Shown: piece by piece, positions 1-10,200 of the stretch | Position numbering within the stretch: position 1 is the first letter of the stretch | How the letters are laid out: each line of letters begins with the position of its first letter | DNA from: Phoronis australis | Taxonomy: Eukaryota; Phoronida; Phoronidae | NCBI GenBank assembly: GCA_002633005.1 | Contig: NMRA01000146.1 | Coordinates: 50,544-81,319 of the forward strand | Reading direction: 5' to 3' | Length of the DNA stretch: 30,776 bases | Made by a program: the position numbers and the translations under genes | Notes under the pieces: model-generated | The model's input: only the letters and a program-made list of their open reading frames with translations | Told to the model about the DNA's origin: nothing | The model's database searches: none

Positions 1-228
1 AACTGGTGGGGATAACATCACCGAACGATGTTGATAGAAACTGATTGCTAAAAACTTACCAAGTAATGTTGTGTAGTCTCCGAATGGAACTGCATAGTCA
101 TAGACATAGTCATAGAGAGCACACACGGGGCTTCAGCATCCACACACTTTTTGTCAGTTAGTTGACCCTGTTGACCACAATTGTCCACGAATATAGTAAC
201 CTTAGGTCTTTTGGGAATTTGTGGCCAC

Positions 229-303
229 CTGTCGAAGACTTGCACCAGGGAAATTAGCAGAAATAAGGCTTAGCGCGACGACGTATTTTGATAAAAATTC
301 CAT
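229..303 (-). CDS. Possible first exon of a secreted protein running off the left edge
   Basis: On the minus strand an ATG at 303-301 in good context (AAGATGG) opens 25 codons reading MEFLSKYVVALSLISANF and then PGASLRQ, which looks like a signal peptide. A possible donor CAG|GTGGCC follows at 228. Without splicing the frame stops eight codons later, so the rest of any gene would lie at or beyond the window start. An NRF1-like site lies ~30 bp upstream. I do not recognise a family. Confidence 0.28.
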
Positions 304-333
304 CTTTTACCCGTTGTTTACATGCAGACAGCC

Positions 334-344
334 ACGCATGCGCA
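334..344 (-). promoter_or_regulatory. NRF1-like site
   Basis: The minus strand reads TGCGCATGCGT, one base off the NRF1 consensus YGCGCAYGCGC. It lies ~30 bp upstream of the candidate signal-peptide exon at 303, in a locally CpG-containing stretch. The position fits a core promoter of a minus-strand gene. Confidence 0.25.
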
Positions 345-1019
345 ATTTAATCACCACTAGTACAGCAGCGACACCGCGAGGAGAATTCTCCGAATAGCCC
401 CATTATTCCGGCGCGCGTGACCATAAGACCTAGACATTTTATTCAAAAACTTGTTGTGAACTTAGAGTAGCGTTGACTGGATAATGGTATCAGTCATTTT
501 GCTCTATTCTGGGCAACCTGGATCCCAAAACGTGGCCGATGGGATCCGGGATTCAAACATAGCGATCACGAAGTCAGGCGCATTCGCGATCGGCTTGGGC
601 TGGTTGCCACAACGGCAATCAGAGGAATGCGTCAGTTCGTAGAAATGGAGGAGACGGTTCAGTATAGTAGAGGACCTACTAAGTGCCCTGCGGTAACTGG
701 ACCTCTGCATCAAGACTCTACCTTACAGTACAGCTGAATTTGAACGGTGATTCAGCGAAATGAATCGGAAAGTTAACAGATCAAGAATGGTCTTGTTTAA
801 TAGTGGAAACTACTTCCAGCTCGCTGTTTGGCAAGGTCAATAATCATCCGCTGTCCATGTGCGACGCACAACCTTATACCGAAACGTGGATGATTCGTCA
901 ACACGAAACTGTTGACAGTTCTCAGTCCAGATAATCATGTAACTTGGGAAAGAACAAGACTGCCGACAAAAAGTTTTTGGAGGATTCTGTAACTATTATA
1001 TAAAACACTCTATCTTCGG
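345..1019. other. No recognisable gene
   Basis: There are short open frames on both strands but none with recognisable motifs or splice context. The stretch may include the promoter of a minus-strand gene near 303. Confidence 0.4.
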
Positions 1020-1020
1020 A

Positions 1021-1161
1021 ATGGTCAGGGTGGCTCCGTGGTCAGCGGACCTTTCTGGTCCTTCACGGAGTCTCCATAAGCGTAAATTTGTATCAACTGT
1101 ATTTTTTGGTTTTTGACTTAAAGTGAATAAAGTGTATTACTACTACTACTACTACTACTAC
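1021..1161 (+). repeat. SINE-like repeat with (TAC)8 tail
   Basis: TGGCTCCGTGG at 1031-1041 matches the RNA polymerase III A box (TRGCNNAGYGG) with one mismatch. A nested hairpin follows: CTCCGTG (1034-1040) pairs with CACGGAG (1064-1070), and GGACC pairs with GGTCC inside it. The unit ends in an AATAAA-containing stretch and eight TAC units (1138-1161), like a SINE head plus simple 3' tail. No convincing B box was seen. Confidence 0.4.
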
Positions 1162-3783
1162 CGGGTATTTTACTAACTTTAGAATTAAATGGAAAAAATA
1201 GTAACAGAATGCTTGCAAGAAAACCCTACATCAAGTCTGTGCATCATATATGAGTGCACGCACATGTGCACATTGCATGGGGTACAAAAATGTAGTGCTT
1301 GAATCTTATTGAAACATCGGTGCTTGTGTAACACGTGTTTGTGTAGTTAGTCTCCCAAGCGGACTATTTTCGGCTCGCCGAGTAATGACATTTTAGATTA
1401 ATATTTGAACGTAAACTAACACTTATGATGTCATACCATAGGCACAAAATGGCACCTAAGGGCATAGGGACATACCCCACGGGCGGTCAAAAAAGCCTCC
1501 AGCTTATCGTTTTTGGTATTACGACCCTATTTTCCTTTAAAATTGCGTTTGTCTCCCTTTTCAGAGACCGCGTGCAATGGACGCAGAGCTTTGCCTCCTT
1601 ATATGTGTGACTGGGGCCTTTCTGCGACATGCAAGATTTGCCACAGCAGACTCGAAGTAAATACTCACTCGTCAGTCAAAAATAGGTCTATAGGTTTGTG
1701 AGACAGGTTTTGTGAATTCAATGCACTTTTAAACAGTAAAATTTACTAATGTGGTAACATTGTTATGTTTTATTTCCATAATCCTTTCAAAGAACATTTA
1801 GGTACCGCGGTCTTTGACCCATGTTTACATCATCACCGAGGAGACCATTGTCAAATAATCGATAGAAGACATTAGCAGAAACGTAAATGTAGTACCGAAA
1901 TACCGAAAGAAGTAAATTAAATACCATGGTTAACATACAGAGTATTTACAATGTAAATTGTTAAACCATTGGCACAACTCTTGAGATTTTATAGCACGAT
2001 TTTGCTTACACAACTGTTAAGAAACAGTAATAAAATTAGACTGATCGGAGAGTGGATGGCTGAGGCACAGTGTTCGAACTTCAACAAACAAATGTGCTGG
2101 CTCACCCTGACAGTTGGTCAGAAAAGTTACTGGCCAAGTTACTGGCCCTACTTTAAACATCCTAATTACATTATCTCAATCTTTTCCATTTACACGAAAT
2201 GTAAACGTACTTGAGAACCCTGCTCTTTGTTTTCAGTGTCATTAACTCTAGGTGAGGGACTAAAAAGAAAACTCGTCGTTCAAAAGGCAAACAAAATTAG
2301 TCAAATACATCTTTTTGAATTCATTGAATTTGAAACCGAATCCACATACAGTGGGTTCGGCCGGTGACTTTTAAAAGTTAGGGCCTGGCCGCAAATGAGC
2401 TGGCCCCGAGCCACCGGGTCAGCTTGTAATTCGAACGCTGCTGATGAAGTGCATACCTATCCAATAAGTCAACATGAGTTCCAACTGCAAAAATGAGACG
2501 AAAAAATAATCTCCTCTTTTAGAAGAAATCTATAACTTGTGTACACAAAACTTACAGAATTCTCATTTAATTTTGCTGAAGAACTAACATACAATTTAAC
2601 AAGGGCAGATTTGGTCGTTAAAAATGTCCATTTGCCATTGCTTGTCGTAATAACAGAGATAACTGAAGTATTATACAGTACATGCAGACTGTTTTGATAC
2701 ATCGAAGTTATTTATTACAGTATTATTAATATTGAACCTGACTACTTCAATCACTGCCCGTCAGATGTTCAATGTCCAATAATACTAGGACCATCTTTTA
2801 CTTTGAGTTGATACCAGGGCGCGGTTCCGTGGCATTTGTAATAGCGACGGAAACATAATTTATAAGCAATCCTTTCACTGGGACTCCAGTTCTCATATCA
2901 GTCGGAGATTCACGACATGTCTAGAATCGATTGGTATTTCAGACTCAAATTTAAATAAGGTCGAAAAAATGTGAAGCAAGCGAAAACAGAGGACTTCTGA
3001 ACAGCAGTGTGTTCAACTCGTCTTAAAAACGGTATGTAACGGCCAAATGACTTTTGAACGTGTTAAATATATCATTATATGTAAGGTATCATTGATCAAC
3101 ATAAACATATCATCTCTTCGTTTATCCCTGACATTAATTACGCCAATTACTATCGTACGACTCATCACGAACTTCATTTAGCACCGAAAAAGCTTTTGGT
3201 TGCGCTCGTAGTAAACGACAGAAATGACATAATCGGTTTGACCTGAGACGCTTATGTACAGCCCGTTGCCACAGGAAACTTACCTTACAGTGAGGTATAC
3301 ATATTTCAAATCACAGAATTTCAAAATTACATCTGTTAGAGATTACGAAGTTAAAATATTACGACACGTACTTCGTCACTTCTATTTGCATGTAATATCC
3401 TACAAGTCGCTGAGCCTCGATAGCCTAGCGTCGCCGAAGTCAGTAGCGCGGTCTCGGTGGTGACCACTTACTCAGTCTAACATCAAACGCTTACTCACAA
3501 AGACATTGTGGCCATTATGTTCGTGCTCTAAACCATTTCATAATAAATCTGTATTTTTAATACAATCATAAAGGGTCATGGTGCTTGAATTGGGGGCGTT
3601 ACACGATAAGTCCTCAAATCTTTCAATAATTTTGCAATTTCAACGTAGAATATTCTTTCTGTGCGCATCAAAGCTAAAAAAGCATGAGAAAGGACATCCA
3701 GTATAGGCACAAGTCCAAACATATCGTGCAAAAGTCAAGAATCAGAGTTTCATCCAACCGGCCAATGGTGTCTTGTACAGTGT
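1162..3783. other. No recognisable gene
   Basis: AT-rich sequence with scattered short frames on both strands. I see no domain, no phase-consistent exon and no clear repeat structure. It presumably contains intergenic DNA and the distal promoter of the PAN gene. Confidence 0.4.
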
Positions 3784-3823
3784 TTACTTTTCCTCATCTG
3801 CACAAACGCTAGGCACGGAACAT

Positions 3824-3833
3824 ATCACGTGAT
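3824..3833. promoter_or_regulatory. Palindromic E-box upstream of the PAN gene
   Basis: ATCACGTGAT is a perfect palindrome containing the CACGTG core recognised by bHLH-Zip factors (USF/MITF/TFE type). It lies about 120 bp upstream of the start codon at 3953. The placement suggests a promoter element, but a 6-bp core occurs often by chance. Confidence 0.25.
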
Positions 3834-3952
3834 CCCAATTATTTATGTATTGTTTTCTTTCTGGCGCGAACACGTAAATGCAACTGGTTGCGCCGATAGC
3901 ACGTATTGGTCGCACAGAAGTGTGCTTGGTTGAGGTTGTGGCAGTAACGAAC

Positions 3953-4265
3953 ATGTCATCTTGCAAAAGTCACTCGTTCGTTGTCGTATTATGCATGTAC
4001 AGTATCGTAGCCTTGTCCACGCAGGAAAGCATTCAGGGACTATTTTCTCAGACAAGGTCCTACGTTGGTCACAGAATCCTCCCGAGTTTCGTGGACGGAG
4101 TATACAAAAGTTCTTTCCTGACGCGGTGTCTGTCCCTGTGCTTATCAAAGCAATGCTCATTCGTGAGTTTCAGCAGTCAGCACCAGACTTGTGAAATAAG
4201 TAGGAACAAGTGGCTGTCGACATATAAGACAGTGGACACCTGCTGGCTCGTATTCACGTCCACAG
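3953..4265 (+). CDS. Exon 1: signal peptide and PAN/apple-like domain
   Basis: The ATG at 3953 has A at -3 and opens directly into a hydrophobic signal sequence (FVVVLCMYSIVALS, residues 9-22), with probable cleavage just after. An in-frame ATG at 3878 would add 25 less hydrophobic residues, so I prefer 3953. The PAN core has the spacing C-x3-C-x4-C-x11-C-E-I (residues 59-82), preceded by YVGHRILPSF, a typical opening strand of the fold. A further Cys97 lies beyond the core. The donor is CACAG|GTAATT, phase 1. Confidence 0.75.
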
Positions 4266-7200
4266 GTAATTGGTCTTCTTCAAAGTCGAACTTTGATCGC
4301 AGTTCAGGTACCAGTGATTAAGTTCCAAGAAACGTGTTGTCTGAACAGGCCGAGAACCCTGCTCAGTAATTACATAGCAGGGTACTGCAGTTGTACATTG
4401 CAAAATTTTCTAGTTTTTTTAAATTGTGTACATGTACATTACTGGCAAGGCAATTTCAATGGCGCTTCCACAGTGAAAATGATATTCATATAAGACATAG
4501 CTGCAATTGTTAAACAAAATCCTGTAGAAAATCTCAAAGAAATTTATCAAACATTCCGAATATTTGTGTATATATTATCTTGTAGACGCCTGGGAACTTG
4601 TATTCAAAGGAAGCAGCGCAAACAAGAGAAGTGTGTATGACCTCTGGGCGGGGTCAACATTCACAGCTCAGCCTGGGGCGGATGTATACGAAATGGCGCC
4701 GTCAGCGGAACACTATAAAAATCCTCTTGTAGAGAACTGGGACAACCTTGGGGTGTATGAGGTACAGTGCGACCAACATAAAATCCCGGTCTCGTTCGTG
4801 TCTAACGTAGTCAAAGCCGTTGACTAGGTCATATAAACTCGAAGCTCTAGCTTTCATTTACGCTGTCTGGCCACACCATTTCCCCAAGTCGCAGACACTT
4901 TCCACAACCACCATTTAGCTCGTCAGTGGACACGAATTTTACACCCTGTCATGTTTGCTTTTTGCCACATACCCAAGCAAGTTTTCCCTGGCTCTGCGGA
5001 AAGCATTTACGCCACGGTCGTTTTCATTAACAGCGTATTTTCGCCCGAAAAAAACATTCAGCTGTGAAGAAATAAGTTCCTTTCTCACGTACCTCAGCTA
5101 CACTATTCTCACGTGCATTTGAAACACCCGTTCTTGGATACGATAAAGAGCACATGCCACTCTCAAATATTGCTTACTAGTCACCAGAGCTTACTAGCAA
5201 AATGTACTTTTACCTCTAATTTTAAAGTTAGGGAGGACTTATTTCGCTTTTACAATTAGAGTCACTGCAGACAGAGAGCAACGAGTTGAGCTGTCTGCCT
5301 CAAGTGGGATGAGTTAATTCAATCATTCTCGCTTGTTGGCGCCCTTGCGTGAAGTTGACAACTCTCTCCGTCTGCCTTCGTCCGTAAAATTACCAAGGTT
5401 CACTTATAAAAGAACCTCTAAACATGGAATAAGTCAATCTGAAATTATTGCTGCTCGTGAGAGAAGAAAACTGGGCGTGAGAATCGAAAAGCGGTACATG
5501 AGAATGGGACTGAAATTGTAAGAAATGAATTTTAGATAACAAGAAAAATATACTTGGCAAAATACGATGATGTTAACAAGCAAACGACGTTCTGGATGAA
5601 AATGCGCGTCTATAAGCCATTGAATCTCTACGCAAAACAGTCAAGTATGTTTTGAAATGGCCTTTCACTGCTGTACAGCTGTAAATGTTGAATTCTTAGA
5701 GGAGAATGCCATCCAAAAACAACCTATTTTGTATCAATTTAGACCGAGTAGTACTACTCGATAACGGCACGTTCGGTTGCGTTACCTGACACCTGACGGC
5801 AAACGGAGGTGTTGAAATTATCCAATGACGTAATCGGTTTCACACGTGGTCTTTTCAGAAAATCACAACACGGGTTAGTGGTGTCAGCTTATCTCATGAA
5901 TTCATCGTTTAACACCAATAAATAATAAAACTCCGATGTAAAACCCTTAAAAATATACCGAGTTCTTATAAAAAACGTGTTTTTTATTTCGCCGTTGCGG
6001 ATTTACTGGTATTTGGACACACCGTAGCCTACCAAGTTCTGCAGGCCAATTTACCAAGGTCGTAGCAGGAGTTTGGGGTCTGTTCGGAGATAAATTCGAA
6101 CTATTCTTCCGTGACTACAGACAGGAGAACCTATATCTGCGTTATTTATACTTGTGATTTTTTTAAGTTCTAAAGACGCAAAACGCTTGTTATCCCGGCC
6201 AGTGGCCTGGAACCCGATCACTAGGCCCGGATTCGCGGCCGAACTGACTCGTTATCCCGACCAGATTCTTGAAACCCAATCAGGCCCGTTGCGGCCGCCG
6301 GCGGGGACTGACACAAAAATAAACCAGCTTGAGTTGGAAACTAAACCTTCAATCACGAAAAGACTATGATAGGGAGCCAAAGAAATAATATGCATGCAAT
6401 TATTTATGTGAGTTAGCCACGGAACTGAAAATCTACTTACTTGTCGGGGGCCGCGAATTCGGGTTCCCCTTCAACAGACCGTCAGGGCAAAGGTTGTACA
6501 GTGATTTGAATAATGTACTTCTATTTCTAGATAAAGATTCTCCTAACATGTCACCACAGCATATAAAATCGAGTAATTGTTTCACAACAGCTGTCTGTCA
6601 GCCAACACTGAATTAGCATGCGCTCACACGGCCTCGGTGCCCGGTCAATTACCTGTAACGCAGTGGTTTATTCATTGCTGGCTTCTCAAAACATTTGCAC
6701 TCGCGAGCACTCCAAGGCCTTAGACAGACTTTATTTCAGTTTCATATAAGCATTGGTTAGGATGATAATAATTCATTTTGAAACAGAATGCAGAATAATA
6801 AACGTCTACATGGCAGCTCGCCAGGCGCATATCCCGACTTAGTCAAGAGCTCATTCGACAAAGACTTCACGGGTCGGATCGTTAGGTTTCACAGGATATC
6901 AGTTCGAACGTGAATACACTGATCAAGACATACTAGAGAGGCGCCGTGAACATGCACAGTCAACGGAACGTATTGGATATTTTTTGGTAAGCCGGAATTC
7001 GTCAGAGAAATCACTGTCGACGAAATGCCGGCCATAGACACAGAAATGTTTCACGGCCTCATACTTGCTATTAACAGCGTACTTTTCATTCTTCACTACC
7101 GCGAACCTCCTCCTAAGCATTTCGGTTCTGGAGGAAGTCGAAAAAAAAACGATATACCCGCTTTCGTCGCAGCTTTGTATATTCAGACAACCGGGAACGA

Positions 7201-10200
7201 TGCACCGCAATATAGCGGCATTCACTCTTCAGACGAACCACTGACGTCACTGCGTCGTTTCTCACCTTCCTCACAGGTTAATGCGACACCTTTCGGCAAG
7301 GTGAGGTCGACCTTAAAGAGGCGATGTGGATATAGACCGATTAAGACGGTAAAAACGACTATTTAAATCGAGTGGCATTCTCCTTTAAACAGAGCATTTT
7401 GGGTTTAAAAATACTACCAAGCTTATAAAATCTCGAACTGCTGCCATTTTTGAATTGGAATGTTTAACTTCAATAATCTGTAATGTGATTTTGAGTCGCT
7501 GATCGATGCTTTGGATGTGCTGATTGGTAACGGAAAATAGAATCCTGTCACGGGTAGGGATACTATGAGTCCGATCTCTTGAGAGTAAAAGGGATAANCA
7601 GTGAAGGTTCTCGTTTCAGAGACACGTGTTTTCAGAGGTGTAGTTTAGATTTCTTTCGACAGTTGGCGCTCTTAGCAGTACGTTTATTTCCGTTCACCGT
7701 GTGGCGCTGTGGTTTGTTTATTTACATCCGGTTTTTGATTAGCGGGTTTTTGGCTTTGATATATGAGTTTGAATTGTACTTAGGGTTTTCATGACAGGTT
7801 TTGGATATTACTTACTTACTTACTTACGTTGGTTTATTTGCTGTGTCATGCAGAGATTATTATTTCTTGCATTTATGGTGATTTTTGGTTTGTTTTCAGA
7901 TTGAACTTCTTCTTCTAGACTTATACTGATGTCTGATGTAACAATAAAGTTCCAATTTTAACGCTGCTGCTGTTTTTTCACCCTGTGCGTGATCCAGAAG
8001 CTTGGGAAAGCTTCCTGACGAAAGCTGATTGACTGTGGAACTCTGTAGGTCAATAGATCAAAAAGAAGAAGAGGTGTCACAAACGTTTGTGCAGAAAACA
8101 GCTGCATGTCTTGGTAGCCTACACAGTATACTGCTGAGTGCTGTAGACTAGAAGACCAAGTGTCAGACCAAAAAATTGAAAGGACATAGAACGGCATAGC
8201 AACGTTTCAAGGCACCAACAGTAGTACTAAAGCTGAATTTGCTGAAAGTGATACAGATGCTATCCAAGATTTCCCAAGAAAATCAATTATACTTCCAAAA
8301 TCTGAAACACCCAATTAACCTGAACAAGATAGGAACATTCTGAAAATAAGTGCATCATTTGTTAGCTGGAAAAGTACATAATGGACAACATTTCAAGAAA
8401 GAGAAAGAAGTATAGCTTTCAAAAACAGGTACGTGTTTTTGAAAAATGCATCTTGGTGTTTTCCATGTGTGTTTCAGTATTATCGCCAGTTCTTTTTCAA
8501 CTTGTTCAGCCCCTCGGCTTCCTAGGCCTTAGACAATACTGCTGACCCAGTAGAGACGATGATCATACCATAGGTACTCCATATGCCGGATACTTTTTGG
8601 CAAATTATGTTCCTATAAGTTTAGAAGTACCACGTAGAGAGATGCCTCTGGGGAAGTCGTTATTTTTTATCATTTGTTCCCAGTTTAAACAAATACTCCT
8701 GCAATCCTGTTTTTCGAACACTCCATTCACTTGCCACATCGACACTGCTTGCGCTAAGGGATAATCCTATGGCGTTATACTGTGGGTGTGATTTTAAAGC
8801 ACTTAAAGTCAAAAATTTTTGAGAAGGTTAAATGGAGTAGATGGTTGCAAAAAACATGCCCAAGTGGCCGTCATCCCCTGCTGTAGTCTCAATTTTTTGT
8901 AAACATTAATTACTTAGGTAGCTGCAATGATAATTAAATTAAAGTGCCTAAGTGGCCATTAGACGATCAACATTATCAGGCTACAGATCAGACGGCATAT
9001 AAATTTGTTAGGCTGGTGGTGGATCAGTTCCTGATAAGTCCGTCTGAAAAAGTTGCATGCCAACTCACTTATAGTTGAATGTTAAATTAGTGTTAACAGT
9101 TCGGGTTTTTTTCAGTTGGACTTGTATCGCAAGCAACAGCTCAGACCAGAGCCCTGAATATGCAAATGAAATTCAAAGATATAGAATGTGTCTTAGAAGC
9201 CAAGTACCACAGATCATCATGCTATAAAAAAAGACCACGATTGTGAAGAGTGACGAATTCAAAGTTTTCAGAGATGTTTTTCTACAGTTTTGTTTGGAGT
9301 TCATTGAATCGAAGCTTCTAACACAAGGAGATGTCATTTGCCTTTCAAAACTAAATCAAGACTTTGAAGCTGTTCTTCAGAAAGCTGGTGTGCATGGAGT
9401 TATTTGGACTGGCAATCTTAAGAAATATTGTTGAAGCTACTCACTGTTGTAGTTTGTGCCCGACTAAGAGATAAAAAAGTGAATTGAGGTTAGTGTTCAA
9501 TAATTCACTTGCTGACTCTAATTAACACAGCCCATTATAACATATTTTGAACCAAACGTTTGCCCAAATAGTGCCTGCCTCCAAACAAGGACTTAGCGTT
9601 TGACCCTTCATTGCCTGCGGACTAATCACCAGTGTGCAGTGCTGTACCCTCTCTAATCGACCGTAGTTGGCTCCTTGGCGGTGGAGCTTTGCAGTTAATA
9701 TGTATGGCAATGACCGCATCTCCATTGACAGTACTAAACGATGAACGCTGCAAGTGCAAAAAGAACATGTGTGCTGGGAAACTGAGTTTGTGCTGCAATG
9801 CTGGGTCAAACTGTACAGAAATGTGCAGCTGTGACAACTGTAGTAATATCAGGAACACTGATGACTGCATAACATTGGATAGTTCTTTGACAAGTCAACC
9901 CCAAATAGACCTCCAACCCCGTTATTTCCTTTTTTGTATTAAAAAGTTAATTTTATTTGTTGATTAAGTCATAGAAAGTACATACTTTGATCATTGTCAT
10001 GTATTTGTCTCATACTGCTTGATAAAGGCTGTCAGAATAATCTATTATTTTCATACAGTCTTTGTGCACATTCACAGAGATCATTCAACTATACTGTTTT
10101 TGTACTATAACATATTTCTGATGTATTATGCAAACAAGCTGTATTTTACACCATTATTCAATGTTTTAGTCATTGAGGCACAAATTTTGCCCAGTCTCAA

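Larger units (their letters stand above)
5763..7597. repeat. 1.9 kb repeat, copy 1
   Basis: It matches 10628-12553 in direct orientation from AACGGCACGTTCGGTTGCG to AAAGGGATAA. The left ~1.25 kb are visibly diverged with indels, including extra sequence in copy 2 around 11118-11245 and 11590-11690. From about 7013 to 7597 I count only three mismatches. The match stops at an N at 7598. A THAP-like finger is encoded on the minus strand. I found no terminal inverted repeats, so the class is open: mobile element or segmental duplication. Confidence 0.85.

Noticed and set aside
3843-4160. 105-codon minus-strand open frame
   Set aside because: Shadow of PAN-gene exon 1.
4762-4827. Reading exon 2 through to the stop at 4827
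   Set aside because: Residues after VYE do not continue the domain, GAG|GTACAG is a good donor, and exon 3 resumes the domain in phase.
7025-7366. 113-codon plus-strand open frame in repeat copy 1 (and 11945-12322 in copy 2)
   Set aside because: It lies opposite the THAP-like frame, is conserved only because the block is near-identical DNA, and has no recognisable motif.
9522-9870. Two overlapping minus-strand frames of 82-95 codons
   Set aside because: Opposite the CXC block of copy A; their Cys-rich look comes from the complementary strand.
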